Source: Acidimicrobiaceae bacterium | GTDB lineage: Bacteria > Actinomycetota > Acidimicrobiia > Acidimicrobiales > RAAP-2 | Assembly (NCBI GenBank): GCA_003132205.1 | Contig: PKWY01000047.1 | Location: 2,690-66,689, forward strand | DNA: 64,000 nt | Direction of reading: 5' to 3' | Shown here: positions 8,747 through 18,315 of the stretch, piece after piece | How positions within the stretch are numbered: position 1 is the stretch's first letter | How the letters are laid out: every line of letters begins with the position of its first letter | Notes under the pieces: model-generated | The model's input: only the letters and a program-made list of their open reading frames with translations | Database searches by the model: none | What the model was told of the DNA's origin: nothing | Program-made: the position numbers and the translations under genes

Positions 8747-9643
8747 GTGGCCCGCCTCCTCGAACTCGAAGGACTTCGCCGGCACTACGGATCGATCACC
8801 GCTCTCGACGACCTTTCCTTCAGCGTGGCCGCCGGCCAGGTCGTCGGGTTCCTCGGACCTAACGGGGCCGGCAAGACCACCACGATGCGCGCCATCTTCG
8901 GACTCACCGACCTCGAAGCCGGCACGGTCAAGTGGGACGGCGCCGTTGTGGGTCAGGCCGAGCGACGGCGCTTCGGCTACATGCCCGAGGAGCGCGGCCT
9001 GTACCCGGGCATGCACGTGGGCGAGCAGCTCGAGTACCTCGGCCGCCTGCACGCGATGAGCGCCACCAGCGCCCGCGGCGCCGCCGAGACGTGGCTGGAG
9101 CGACTCGGCATCGCCGAGCGCATCGGCGACAAGGTGGAGACCCTCTCGCACGGCAACCAGCAACGGGTGCAGCTCGCCGCGGCGCTGGTGCACGGTCCCG
9201 AGCTGATCATCCTGGACGAACCTCTGGCGGGACTCGACCCGACGGGGATCGACGACATCGGCGACGTGCTCACCGAGCAGGCCCGAGCGGGTCGTTGCGT
9301 GATCTTCTCCAGCCACCAACTCGACCAGGTCGAAGACCTCTGCGAGTCGGTCACGATCATCGATCATGGGCGCCTGGTCGTGAGCGGGCGGGTGGATGAG
9401 TTGGCGACGAGCGGACCGCGCCGCCTCGTGGTGAGGGTCGAGGGCGATCGCGACGCGACGTGGGCCAAGGGCCTCGACGGGGTCACGATCTCAGAAGTCA
9501 ACGGAGGCGAGGCGCGCCTGGTGCTGGGCGACGGTGTCGACAGCGACTCTGTGCTGGCGGCGGCCACCGCGAAGGGCCGGCTGACCGAGTTCGTGCTTCA
9601 GCGCCGCCGCCTTTCCGAGGTGTTCCGCGAGGCGCTGGTATGA
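8747..9643 (+). CDS. ABC transporter ATP-binding protein (NatA-like)
   Basis: The ATPase of an ABC-2 type exporter (298 aa). Visible are Walker A GPNGAGKTT, the signature motif as LSHGNQQRVQLAAAL, Walker B ELIILDEPLAGLDP and the switch His in FSSHQLDQ. The C-terminal 80 residues form the accessory domain typical of NatA/DrrA-like exporters. The start is GTG at 8747 with a -10 box 6 nt upstream. It overlaps the permease gene by ATGA (9640-9643), so the two are translationally coupled and form one exporter. In the family substrates range from Na+ to drugs; nothing here identifies the cargo. Confidence 0.9.
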   Translation: MARLLELEGLRRHYGSITALDDLSFSVAAGQVVGFLGPNGAGKTTTMRAIFGLTDLEAGTVKWDGAVVGQAERRRFGYMPEERGLYPGMHVGEQLEYLGRLHAMSATSARGAAETWLERLGIAERIGDKVETLSHGNQQRVQLAAALVHGPELIILDEPLAGLDPTGIDDIGDVLTEQARAGRCVIFSSHQLDQVEDLCESVTIIDHGRLVVSGRVDELATSGPRRLVVRVEGDRDATWAKGLDGVTISEVNGGEARLVLGDGVDSDSVLAAATAKGRLTEFVLQRRRLSEVFREALV

Positions 9644-10929
9644 AGAGTTCGCTGATCATCGCATTGCTCGTCGCCGTCGCGGCATTTCGGGTATGGCGTC
9701 GCGTCAAGCGACGCTCACCCACCCGGCGCCAGTCCAGCTTCGGGTTCTCGCCATTCAGCGGCGACGTGGCGCTCGTGGCCGCGCGCGAGATGCGCGAGCG
9801 CTACCGCGGCCGGATCTTTCGGGTGGGGACCGTGCTCATCTTGCTGGTGGTCGCGGGAGCGATAGTCATTCCGACGCTCAACAAGGGGAAGGTCCAATCC
9901 CAGGAGGTCGGGGTCGTCGGCCCCCTTCCCGGTTACCTTCACGCCGTCTTCACGAGTTACGCACAAGACAACGACGTCAGCGTAGGGTTCGTGCCCGAAA
10001 GCAGCGTCACCGCCGCCAAGGGCGCCCTTCGCTCCGGGCGGATCGATCTGGCCATCGTGAACGCGAGTGAACTCTTCGTGGACAAGTCACTGTCGGACAG
10101 CTCCAACTCGGCGGTCCCCCAGCTCGCCACCGACCTCGGCGACGCTGAGGCGGTCGCCGACGACCAATTGAGCGCGGCCCAGACCGCCGAACTGCTGGGT
10201 GCCAAGCCACTGCCGATCACCAGCCTCCATCCGGGAGCGCCGAACGAGACCATCGGCACGTCGGTGATCGGGCTGATCCTCATATTCGTGATGCTCAGCC
10301 AGTACAACACCTGGATACTCATCGGGGTGATGGAGGAGAAGTCCAGTCGGGTCATCGAGGTCCTGCTGGCGGCGGTGCGTCCGATCCAACTGCTTTCGGG
10401 CAAGGTGCTCGGCATTGGCCTGGTGGCCCTCAGCCAGGCCACCGTCATCGTCGCCTTCGCGCTCCTGCTCGCCAAGGCCGTCGGATCGAATCTCATCCAC
10501 GGCACGGCGCCGTTGGTGCTGCTGAGCACCCTCGTGTGGCTGTTCCTCGGCTACGCCTTCTACTGCTGGGTCTACGCGGCGGCCGGCTCCATGGCCGAGC
10601 GACAGGACCAGGTCCAGAGCCTGGCCTTCCCCCTGAGCATCCCGATCATCTTCGGTTACATCATGAGCCTCACGGCGGTGAGCTCCGGGAGCGTCTCATC
10701 GTTCTTCAGGGTGCTCGCGTACCTCCCTCCGACCGCACCCTTCGCCATGACGGTGCTCGTCGGTCTAAAGCAGGCCACGCTGTGGGAGTTCCTCGCCTCG
10801 GCGGCGATCAGCATTGTCTGTACCGTCGCCATGTCGAGATTCGCCGCCAACGTCTACCGCAGGGCGATCCTGCGAACCGGTGGACGCGTCAAGCTGCGAG
10901 AGATATTCGGTAGGGCGAACGCCAGCTGA
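9640..10929 (+). CDS. ABC-2 family permease (NatB-like)
   Basis: The membrane partner of the preceding ATPase (429 aa). One helix lies near the N-terminus (VLILLVVAGAIVIPTL), followed by a large extracytoplasmic domain of about 180 residues and a C-terminal block of five to six helices, the layout of NatB/COG1668 permeases. The segment GVMEEKSSRVIEVLLAAVRP is the conserved cytoplasmic coupling loop of the family. The ATG at 9640 overlaps the ATPase stop. No third gene follows on this strand. Confidence 0.88.
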   Translation: MKSSLIIALLVAVAAFRVWRRVKRRSPTRRQSSFGFSPFSGDVALVAAREMRERYRGRIFRVGTVLILLVVAGAIVIPTLNKGKVQSQEVGVVGPLPGYLHAVFTSYAQDNDVSVGFVPESSVTAAKGALRSGRIDLAIVNASELFVDKSLSDSSNSAVPQLATDLGDAEAVADDQLSAAQTAELLGAKPLPITSLHPGAPNETIGTSVIGLILIFVMLSQYNTWILIGVMEEKSSRVIEVLLAAVRPIQLLSGKVLGIGLVALSQATVIVAFALLLAKAVGSNLIHGTAPLVLLSTLVWLFLGYAFYCWVYAAAGSMAERQDQVQSLAFPLSIPIIFGYIMSLTAVSSGSVSSFFRVLAYLPPTAPFAMTVLVGLKQATLWEFLASAAISIVCTVAMSRFAANVYRRAILRTGGRVKLREIFGRANAS

Positions 10930-11120
10930 TTGCGACGCGATCATTCATCGCCGTCAGGTGAGTTGAGCTTGGGGCATCGAAGGGGTGACGAAGTGTTGCG
11001 CTACGGCGCCTGCCGACTTCTCGCTCATTGCATCGAAGCATCGGATTCCTCGGTGCCCTTCACGCCCCACGTCTTCTCGCTCGAAAGGTGTTGGCGGCCC
11101 GGGCGCGTCTGGCGACGTCG

Positions 11121-12044
11121 CTACGGCGCTACGATCCGGCTGAAGAACCTGCGCAGCGGCGTCGGCACGAATCGCTTGATCATGTTCGTCTGACGACGCA
11201 ACCTGTCGAGTTCGTGCTGTTGCGCCTCGCGCAAGGAGTTGAGGTCGGCGAGTTCGGCCTCGAGGGTCTCGATCCTGGTCGCGAGGGCGGTGCCGCGCCT
11301 GGTCTCGTCGACGAGCTTGTCGGTCAGCTCGACCATCTCAGATGAGAGCTGAGCGAGGGACCGGGCGGCGTCGTCTCGGACGGCCTCGATCACGAATTGG
11401 TAGGTCTCGGACTCGCGGTCACTCACGATGGCTGCGAGCACGTGGTCGTCGACGTCGCCTCTCTGGACCCCGATCTCGGTGCCGAAGACCGGCGCGGTCA
11501 CTCGGCACACTTCAGTGACGACGAGACCCGCCTCCTTGAGCAGTTCCAGCAGGCTCTCCTTGGTGAAGAAGTGGATGTGGGTGCTGTCGAGGAGCCCGCT
11601 CTCGCGGTAGGGGAAGGATCCGTTGATCAAGGCGATCTTCACGTCCGCGTGCGCGATGTTGGGCACGGAGATGACGACGGTGCCCGACGGGCGTAGGTGC
11701 CTCAGGGAACGGCGAAGCGAGTGGAGGGGATCCCTGAGATGCTCGAGGACGTCCCCGAACAGGACCACGTCGAAGGTCTCGTCGTCGAGCTCCTCCCAGA
11801 GGGCATCGTCGTCCATGTTCCCGACGACCACCCGCTCGAGCCACTGCAACGCCGGCTGGACGACCTCCTTATCGAGCTCGATGCCGACCACGCTGCAACC
11901 TTGGGCGTGCAGGAACTCGCTCACGTGTCCCGACGCGCAACCTGCTTCCAGCACGCGCTTGTTGAAGCCAACGAGGCGAAGCATGGCGGCGTGGGAGTTG
12001 TTCTCCTGGTCAGGGTTGACCGCCGAGTGATAGTGGGAGAGCAC
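11121..12044 (-). CDS. Class I SAM-dependent methyltransferase with C-terminal coiled coil
   Basis: A 307-residue methyltransferase of the UbiG/Methyltransf_23 type. Motif I is VLEAGCASGHVSEFL, the acidic motif is VVGIELD, and FDVVLFGDVLEHLRDP with SGTVVISVPNIAH are the post-motifs. After the catalytic domain comes a predicted coiled coil rich in Leu, Glu and Arg, then a basic tail ending FSRIVAP. Similar proteins occur in surface glycan loci, where they methylate sugars or lipid-linked intermediates; that role is inferred. The GTG at 12044 is chosen because the family's opening motif (YHSAVNPD..NNSHA) follows immediately and a -10 box lies 6 nt before it. Confidence 0.85.
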   Translation of the reverse strand: MLSHYHSAVNPDQENNSHAAMLRLVGFNKRVLEAGCASGHVSEFLHAQGCSVVGIELDKEVVQPALQWLERVVVGNMDDDALWEELDDETFDVVLFGDVLEHLRDPLHSLRRSLRHLRPSGTVVISVPNIAHADVKIALINGSFPYRESGLLDSTHIHFFTKESLLELLKEAGLVVTEVCRVTAPVFGTEIGVQRGDVDDHVLAAIVSDRESETYQFVIEAVRDDAARSLAQLSSEMVELTDKLVDETRRGTALATRIETLEAELADLNSLREAQQHELDRLRRQTNMIKRFVPTPLRRFFSRIVAP

Positions 12045-12050
12045 AAGGAA

Positions 12051-12080
12051 AATATAGTCCCCTCTCTCGGGAGACAACAA
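12051..12080 (-). promoter_or_regulatory. Leaderless promoter of methyltransferase gene
   Basis: On the minus strand a -35-like TTGTTG (12075-12080) and a -10 TATATT (12051-12056) are 18 bp apart, and the -10 is 6 nt before the GTG start. This is the most complete promoter seen in the window. Confidence 0.6.
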
Positions 12081-13368
12081 TGTTGGCTGGCGAGGGGCTA
12101 ACAAGGAGAGTCGTCGCTCCTGGTGGATGACGCCGCGCCCTCTGATCGGCGTCGGTGCCGAGGCGCGGAACCTGGGACTACGAACTGCTCGCCCGTGACG
12201 CTGCAAAGCGCTGCGTCACGACGCTGGGGAACTCTGAGTTCCGTGCCAGCGCCGGGACGGCCAGCGGGTACTGCGACACCGACGACACCGCCGCCTAGTA
12301 GTCCCGGAGCTCGCGGCGTAGGCCCATCTGGGTGCGCCACGATGCGATGTGGGGACTGGTGACGATCTGGTTCGTCAATGCCGTCACAACACCTCGGTCG
12401 TGTCGAGTCGCTATGAAGTTACCCTCCTTCACACCGCCTCGGTCGAGGCTGAAATTCAGCAAGTCCTCCTTCAATTCCTCGTACTGCCCGACGCCGCCTG
12501 CGGTCGTTTCGTCCCGTCAGACTCGGCAATGACCACCGAGACGATGATGACCACCGGTCCATCAATCGCAACGTTGGTCGTACTTCGTACTGCAAGGGTT
12601 GACTTCTGCTTGGGATTTGCCAACTAGGTGCGTCTTTGTGCAAGGTTTGCGTTCGTTGATCTCGGGAACCTGACGCCCGGTTCGCGCTCGCGTCAGCTAA
12701 GGCGGTCCGCAACAGTGGACCCGGGCGTGCCGGGCCATGAGGACCATGATCCGCAGGTATACGTTCGTGCGAGCACTCAGCATGAGCTGACCTCGAACTT
12801 CCCTGAGGGGAGTGGGTCGGCGACGCAGATCGCGGAGAGGCGGTGGGAGCCTGCGCCTCGTGGATCAATGGTCCCGCACGGGGCCGTGGAGGTGACGTCG
12901 GTGGAACCACTTCGTGGCAACTCCGGAACACTCATCGGTCACCTTTCTCATGACTGTTCGATGAACTGTCAGGTGCGCAGGTTGCTGGTCGTAGCGTGCT
13001 AAGCGGCAATGTAACATCGCGGTCCTATGGCGCACGTATAAAAAAGTTTGGATGCCGCGGTGCTCACGAGACCGGGCATCGTGGGGTTTTTGGCATAGAC
13101 GGGACTTGGCGCAACGACCGAATACGGCCGAGCGTCGGTCGCTGCGAGCGGCACCCCTATTCGTGTTCACCACCCCTTGTAGTCAGGGGTGAACGGACAG
13201 CCAGCGCGGAGGGCGAGTCCCAAAGGACGGTGCTGCGGGTCGCCCAGACGCCGTTGCCGCCTCGCGAAATCTTGTGTAAAGGGCCGGAATCGGTGATGCA
13301 AACTTAGTTCCGGGCCCGATTGCCGATGCGCCAGAACGCTCGCAACCTTGGGCTGGTGCGCCTCCTCG
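12081..13368. other. 1.3-kb region with no recognisable gene
   Basis: Both strands were read. Short frames occur, for example a 47-codon frame from GTG near 12152 (VPRRGTWDYELLARDA...) ending at a TAG near 12297, and a 92-codon frame at 12349-12627, but none resembles a known family and codon choice is unconvincing. No transposase, integrase, tRNA or repeat was seen. It may contain decayed gene remnants. Confidence 0.45.
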
Positions 13369-13374
13369 TAGGCT
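13369..13374 (+). promoter_or_regulatory. -10 box, leaderless promoter of secreted protein gene
   Basis: TAGGCT lies 7 nt before the ATG at 13382. The 7-nt interval (GGAGGCC) contains GGAGG, but at only 2 nt from the ATG it is too close to act as a ribosome-binding site. Confidence 0.5.
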
Positions 13375-13381
13375 GGAGGCC

Positions 13382-14107
13382 ATGAACCAACTTCGGCGCT
13401 ACCGCCTTGACCTCATTTCAGTTGTCCTCTGCACCCTCGCCGCAGTGGTCGTGACCCCGCTCGTCGCCCAGGCGGCGACCAAGAACCCGACCGCGAGCGC
13501 CGTGTTGAAGGCCACGGAGGCAGTCGTGGCCAAGCAGTCGAGCGTGCACGTGACGCACCTCTCCAAGTCTGGTTCGAACACCACGTCGATCGTCGCCGAC
13601 GTCGCCAAGGACAGCGGGACCGAGACGATCACCTCCGGTTCGGAGCACGTCACGATCATCGTGACGCCGAAGTACGTCTACCTGAGCGGGAACTCGACTG
13701 GTCTCACCTCCCTGATGGGGCTCACCGCCGCGCAGCAGAAGAAGGTCGGCGCGCACTCGATCTCGATGAAGTCCGGCACCTCTCCGTACTCGGAACTCGC
13801 GGCGAGCGCGACCATCTCGCTCGTCGACGCGGTGATGCCCGCGGCCTCGGGGACCACGGTCTCGACGGCGAAGATCGACAACATTAAGTATTACGAACTG
13901 AAGTGGACGATCAAGGCTACGAGCACCCAGCCCAAGGCTGCCAGTGTGATGACCATCTCGTTCGGCAAACCCTCGTTGCCCGTCAAGGAGACCATCACCA
14001 ACAAGGACGGGAGTGCCTCGACGTCGTTCTCCAAGTGGGGCGAGCGCGTCTCGCCGGTCACCCCGTCGTCCTCCTCGACCGTCGCGTACGCGAAGGTCTT
14101 CGGCTAG
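13382..14107 (+). CDS. Secreted protein of unknown function
   Basis: A 241-aa protein with a clear Sec signal peptide: a basic start (MNQLRRYR), a hydrophobic core (LISVVLCTLAAVVVTPLV) and a likely signal peptidase I cut after AQA (about residue 31). The mature part is Ser/Thr-rich and predicted mostly beta-stranded, with repeated themes such as GTETITSGSEHVTI and YVYLSGNS. The overall look resembles LppX/LprG-type lipid-binding proteins, but there is no lipobox Cys and the similarity is only suggestive. Monocistronic: its own promoter precedes it and a strong hairpin follows at 14115. Confidence 0.7.
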   Translation: MNQLRRYRLDLISVVLCTLAAVVVTPLVAQAATKNPTASAVLKATEAVVAKQSSVHVTHLSKSGSNTTSIVADVAKDSGTETITSGSEHVTIIVTPKYVYLSGNSTGLTSLMGLTAAQQKKVGAHSISMKSGTSPYSELAASATISLVDAVMPAASGTTVSTAKIDNIKYYELKWTIKATSTQPKAASVMTISFGKPSLPVKETITNKDGSASTSFSKWGERVSPVTPSSSSTVAYAKVFG

Positions 14108-14114
14108 AGATCGC

Positions 14115-14133
14115 CGAGCCGCCCGCGGCGGCT
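14115..14133 (+). terminator. Hairpin after the secreted protein gene
   Basis: A perfect 8-bp GC-rich stem, GAGCCGCC and GGCGGCTC around a CGC loop, begins 8 bp after the stop codon and is followed by CATTTC. It has a weak T-run, so it is a probable rather than certain intrinsic terminator. Confidence 0.5.
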
Positions 14134-14366
14134 CCATTTCAAGAGACCTAGGACGTGCTGCGCTCGCTGCGTCGTGAAGTTACAGCGGTGCTTTCGCGAG
14201 GTCGGACAGATATGCGTGCCACGTTCCCGACGTCTCGGGGTCATCGATCGAGGCGGGGAGATACCTGGCGTTCGCGGGACTTCTCGTGTCGATGCTCGCG
14301 CTTTCAGGTTGCGACCCCCAGGCCTCCACCCCCTCGTCGACGAGCACGTCGTTGCGCACGCTCGGG

Positions 14367-16490
14367 TCAGGTGTCCGACGCCTCTTCCAGCATGGTCAGC
14401 GCCTCCACGTTCGGCACGGCTGGGGACCAGAGGAATCCTTGACCGAGGTCGCAGTGCAGGTTGTTCAGCCGCTTGAGTTGCGCCGCGGTCTCGATCCCTT
14501 CGGCGAGGACGACCATGTCGAGCTTGTTGCCCAGCGTGACGATCGCCTCGAGCAGGGTATTGCTGCGCGCGAGGTCATGCTGGGGCCGGACGAACGACTG
14601 GTCGACCTTGATGATCCTCGGATTGAGCGCCGCCAGGTACGAGAGCGAGGAGTAGCCGGTGCCGAAGTCGTCGAGCGCAACGCCGATTCCCAGGCGATTG
14701 AGCTGCTCCATGACGACCAGCGTCTCGGCGATGTCCTGCAGCGCGACCGTTTCGGTCACCTCGAGGATGAGCCGGTCGGGGGCGAGGCCGGCCTGATCGA
14801 TCTCGCGTTCGATCATCGCCACGAGGTTCGGGTCGTGGAACTGGTGCGCCGAGACGTTCACCGTCACGTAGGGGGAGATGGCCCTGGGGCCTTGCGGCTC
14901 CCACGAACTGGCTGCGGTGACTGATTCGTGCATGGCGAAGGCGCCGAGTTCCAGGATCAGGTCGCTCTGCTCGGCGAGTTCGATGAAGATGTCCGGCGGC
15001 ACCAAACCATGCTTGGGATGGTGCCAGCGCATCAGCGCCTCGAACCCCACCACGTCGCTGGTCGAGAGCTCGACAATCGGTTGATAGTGCATTTCAAGGT
15101 CGCCGGACTGAAAGGAGTGGCGCAACTCCTGAATCGTCGCGAAACGGTTCTCCTCCTTGGCGCGCATGCTCGAGGTGAAGACGGCATGGTGGCCCTTGCC
15201 CCTGCGTTTTGCCTCGTACAGAGCCACGTCGGCGTCCTGGATCAACTGGCTCGTCTCAGTGCTCGAGGCGTCCCAGACCATCACCCCGACGCTCGCGCGC
15301 TGCTCGATAGACGCCCCCGCGATAAAGAACGGCTCCGCGAGGGCGCCGAGCAGGCGCGAGGCCACCAGAATCGCGTCTTCCGGCGAGGTAAGTCCCTGGG
15401 CCAGGTAGAGGAATTCGTCGCCCCCGAACCGGCAGAGCGAGTCCGTTGACCGGGTCACCTGCTCGAAACGGCGGGCGATGCCAACGAGGAGCTGGTCGCC
15501 GACGATGTGCCCATAGGAGTCGTTGACCCCTTTGAAGTCGTCGAGGTCCAGCATCAGCACGGCGGCCAGGCCGCCGTGGCGCACGACGGCGGCGTGGGCT
15601 TGGGCGAGCCGGTCCTCGAAAAGCGCTCGATTTGCCAGTCCGGTGAGCGAATCGTGCAGCGCCTGATGCGAGAGCTGGGCGCTCAGAGCGCGCTCTTCGG
15701 TGATATCACGCTCGGAAAAAACGAAATACAGGTTCTTTCCGGACGCGTCACGCGCCGGCGACCTCAAGACCTCGACGACAAGCACCCGACCGTCCTTGTG
15801 CAGATAGCGCTTGACGTACCGGACTTGATCGGCCTCGCCGGAGTTCACGCGGCGAAGCGTCTCTTCGGTGATACCAACGTCTTCGGGATAGGTGAAGATC
15901 TTCGAGTCCTTACCCATGAGCTCGTCCCTCGCGTAGCCGACCATCTGACAGAAGGCGTCGTTGACCGCAATAGTCCGGTCGTCGAGGTCGGTGAACATCA
16001 TTGGGGCCATATTGTCTTCGAACGCCACCCGGAAGCGCAGTTCGACCTCGGCCTGGGCCGTTTCCGCGTCCCGTTGGGCCCGGTTGTCGCGGATGGCGGC
16101 GACCACCCACGCCCTGCCCTCGATCGCCAGGGGCGAGAGGGCGAAGTCGACGGAGAGCTCGCTTCCGTCACGGCACAGGACCGAGAGATCCATGTCACTC
16201 CAAATCAAGCGGGTGTTGGGGTCTTGGGCGTGTTCGCGTCGGGCCACGTGCTCGGTGTCGCGATGCCGGGCCGGCACGAGCATCTGGACGTTACGGCCGA
16301 CGAGATCCTCGCGGGAGTAGCCGGTCAACTCTGCGAGCACTCCATTGACGTATCGCATGGTGCCGTGTTCGTCCAGCACGGCCGTGCCATCGGGCAGCGC
16401 TTCGAGCAGGATGTCCCACGAGAGCGCGGAATCTCGGAAGTAGCTCACGATCCGCTCGCTTTCGTCCCTGTCGCCCAAGACGCGAACCAT
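14367..16490 (-). CDS. PAS-PAS-GGDEF-EAL cyclic-di-GMP protein
   Basis: A 707-residue signalling protein: two PAS domains (about 20-130 and 140-260), a GGDEF diguanylate cyclase domain (about 270-435) and an EAL phosphodiesterase domain (about 450-700). The cyclase site RFGGDEF is intact and a product-inhibition I-site, RSTD, lies five residues upstream of it. EAL residues are also present: EALMRW, NVSAHQ, EVTET, DDFGTGYSS, KVDQSF and AEGIET. Both activities are therefore possible. No membrane segment is seen, so it is probably cytosolic with ligand or redox input through the PAS domains. ATG 16490 is preferred over a TTG eight codons upstream because GGGGGAG stands just before it. Confidence 0.93.
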   Translation of the reverse strand: MVRVLGDRDESERIVSYFRDSALSWDILLEALPDGTAVLDEHGTMRYVNGVLAELTGYSREDLVGRNVQMLVPARHRDTEHVARREHAQDPNTRLIWSDMDLSVLCRDGSELSVDFALSPLAIEGRAWVVAAIRDNRAQRDAETAQAEVELRFRVAFEDNMAPMMFTDLDDRTIAVNDAFCQMVGYARDELMGKDSKIFTYPEDVGITEETLRRVNSGEADQVRYVKRYLHKDGRVLVVEVLRSPARDASGKNLYFVFSERDITEERALSAQLSHQALHDSLTGLANRALFEDRLAQAHAAVVRHGGLAAVLMLDLDDFKGVNDSYGHIVGDQLLVGIARRFEQVTRSTDSLCRFGGDEFLYLAQGLTSPEDAILVASRLLGALAEPFFIAGASIEQRASVGVMVWDASSTETSQLIQDADVALYEAKRRGKGHHAVFTSSMRAKEENRFATIQELRHSFQSGDLEMHYQPIVELSTSDVVGFEALMRWHHPKHGLVPPDIFIELAEQSDLILELGAFAMHESVTAASSWEPQGPRAISPYVTVNVSAHQFHDPNLVAMIEREIDQAGLAPDRLILEVTETVALQDIAETLVVMEQLNRLGIGVALDDFGTGYSSLSYLAALNPRIIKVDQSFVRPQHDLARSNTLLEAIVTLGNKLDMVVLAEGIETAAQLKRLNNLHCDLGQGFLWSPAVPNVEALTMLEEASDT

Positions 16491-16875
16491 AACTTCTCCC
16501 CCACATGATGTCAAAGAGTCGAACCGGTTCTCCGACCACTTTGCACTTCATTCATCAGAATCCGTCAACCAACATCCAAGAATATATATAACTTATCGAA
16601 AGTGGGGCATCTGGTGAGGTTGCCCGTCGAGCATCACCGTCTTCGCATCACTCTGGACGTGACCCGCCCGCTCGGTGAACGACCGAACACACACGAAGGC
16701 CAACGCCGTCATCGCCTCTCCAGAAGAGGTGAACGTCGGGAACCAGGTGGCCCGGGCTCCTGGCACTGCTCGGGCGGACGCCGCCGCCCAGCCGAGGAGC
16801 AGTCGACGGCACTTGCTTCACCGAGCAGTCGTGATTGACTACTTGTCCAGTGGCGTCACCCTGTGGACGGGTCTC
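16491..16875. other. Intergenic region with an AT-rich patch
   Basis: 385 bp between the start of the c-di-GMP protein gene and the end of the APC permease gene. No convincing gene is seen. An AT-rich run around 16581-16595 (minus strand TTATATATATTC) stands out against the GC-rich surroundings. A TTGACG hexamer (minus strand, 16563-16568) lacks a matching -10 element. Confidence 0.4.
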
Positions 16876-18315
16876 TCATTCCCCGAGAACTTGGTTCGAG
16901 TCCGAATCTTCCGCTGACGGCCTCGATGGTCGCCGCCGTGGGCGCGCGGCGGCGTTGCGCGCCGCGGCCGCTCGCTGCAGCTTGGGAACGACGAGCAGCA
17001 CGTAGGCCGTTGAAATGGACCCGAGTATGGCAATGACGGTGAACGGCGCCACGGAGAAGTGCGTGGAGTTCTTGGGATCCGCGAAGGCCGTGGCGACGAA
17101 GAGGAGGCTGAATAACACGACGCCGAAGATTGCGAGGGGCCTCCCGGCAATCATCTTGAACGGACGCTTGCGGTCCACTCGCGACCGCAGTATCAAAAGG
17201 CACAACGAGCCCACCGCGTAGATGGCGCATTCGATGGCGGCCCCCACCGACACGAGCAGCAGCCACTCTCCGGTGGCGAAGACCACCGCGGCGGTGGCGG
17301 CCGACACCCCCGCGAGCGTGGTGACCGCCAGCCAGGGGACGGCATTCATGTTCAGTCGGGCGAACTGGCGGGGGAGGTTGCCTTCGCGGGCGGCGGCGTA
17401 GATGAACCTTGAGGCGACGAGGAATCCACCGTTGAACGTGTTGAGCGCGGTCATGACGGTGAGCGCCAACATCCATAGCTCTCCCACCGTGCCGAGCGCC
17501 GCGCGGCCCAGGAGCAGCTGGGGGTAGGCGCTGCCGTGCAGTGTCGAATAGCTCACGAGGTGCGAGAGCGCCAGCGCGAAGACCGACGCGACGATCCAGA
17601 TGAGCGCCGGAGCGATGAAGAGGGCCCGGGTGATGACCTTGGGCGAGCGCGCCTCCTCGGCGGTCGTGGTGACCCATTCGAAGGCCGCATAGAGGAAGAG
17701 CGCGAAAGCCACCGCTTGGATTCCGGAGAACGTTCCGCCGCCGAAGAGATCGAGGGGACGCTTGAAGGCGCCGCCGACGTGGAAGAGGGCGACGACGGAG
17801 AGGACCGACGTCCCCGCAAGAACGGTGTACGTCACCACGGTCTGGACCCAGCCCGCCAGACGGACTCCTCGGAGGTTGGCCGCGAGCGCGATGCCGAGCA
17901 GCACCGCGATCCACACGTAGGCGAGGACCGCCGGCTCATTCAACACGTGGCGCACCGCCGCCCCGATCAAGAAAGCGTCGGCGGCGATGACCAGCACGAC
18001 CGTCGTCATGTAGGTGAACGTCACCGAGAGCGCCGTTCGGTTCCCGATGGCCCGTCCCAAGTACAAGCGGATTCCGGCGGCGGTGGGATAGAGCCCGTTG
18101 AGCTCGGAGAAGATCGCCGAAACCAGGATGACGACGAGCCCTCCTATAAGTATGGCGAACGCGGCGGTCGCCCCGGGGGCGTAGGCGAGGATCGAAACGA
18201 CACCCAGGTAGTCGATCGCGGCGAACGCCAGTCCCGCCGAGGTCGCGGTGGCCGTAGCGCTGCCCACCGACCTTCGAAGGGTGATGATCGGCTCGGCCGA
18301 TTCTTCGCCAGTCAA
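16876..18315 (-). CDS. APC-superfamily amino acid permease
   Basis: A 479-residue membrane protein with about 12 predicted helices. The first helices (GSATATATSAGLAFAAIDYLG and SAIFSELNGLYPTAAGIRLY) match the substrate-binding start of APC transporters, and a later helix holds FALFLYAAFEWVTTTAEEAR. The C-terminal tail is rich in Arg and Pro. The TTG start at 18315 overlaps the SCP2 gene's stop (TTGA), so it is the third gene of the aminotransferase-SCP2-permease operon. It probably imports the amino acid or amine used by that aminotransferase; the substrate is inferred only from context. Confidence 0.87.
   Translation of the reverse strand: MTGEESAEPIITLRRSVGSATATATSAGLAFAAIDYLGVVSILAYAPGATAAFAILIGGLVVILVSAIFSELNGLYPTAAGIRLYLGRAIGNRTALSVTFTYMTTVVLVIAADAFLIGAAVRHVLNEPAVLAYVWIAVLLGIALAANLRGVRLAGWVQTVVTYTVLAGTSVLSVVALFHVGGAFKRPLDLFGGGTFSGIQAVAFALFLYAAFEWVTTTAEEARSPKVITRALFIAPALIWIVASVFALALSHLVSYSTLHGSAYPQLLLGRAALGTVGELWMLALTVMTALNTFNGGFLVASRFIYAAAREGNLPRQFARLNMNAVPWLAVTTLAGVSAATAAVVFATGEWLLLVSVGAAIECAIYAVGSLCLLILRSRVDRKRPFKMIAGRPLAIFGVVLFSLLFVATAFADPKNSTHFSVAPFTVIAILGSISTAYVLLVVPKLQRAAAARNAAARPRRRPSRPSAEDSDSNQVLGE

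Noticed and set aside
12081..13368. Possible insertion sequence or prophage remnant
   Set aside because: No transposase or integrase motifs, terminal repeats or target duplications could be seen on either strand.
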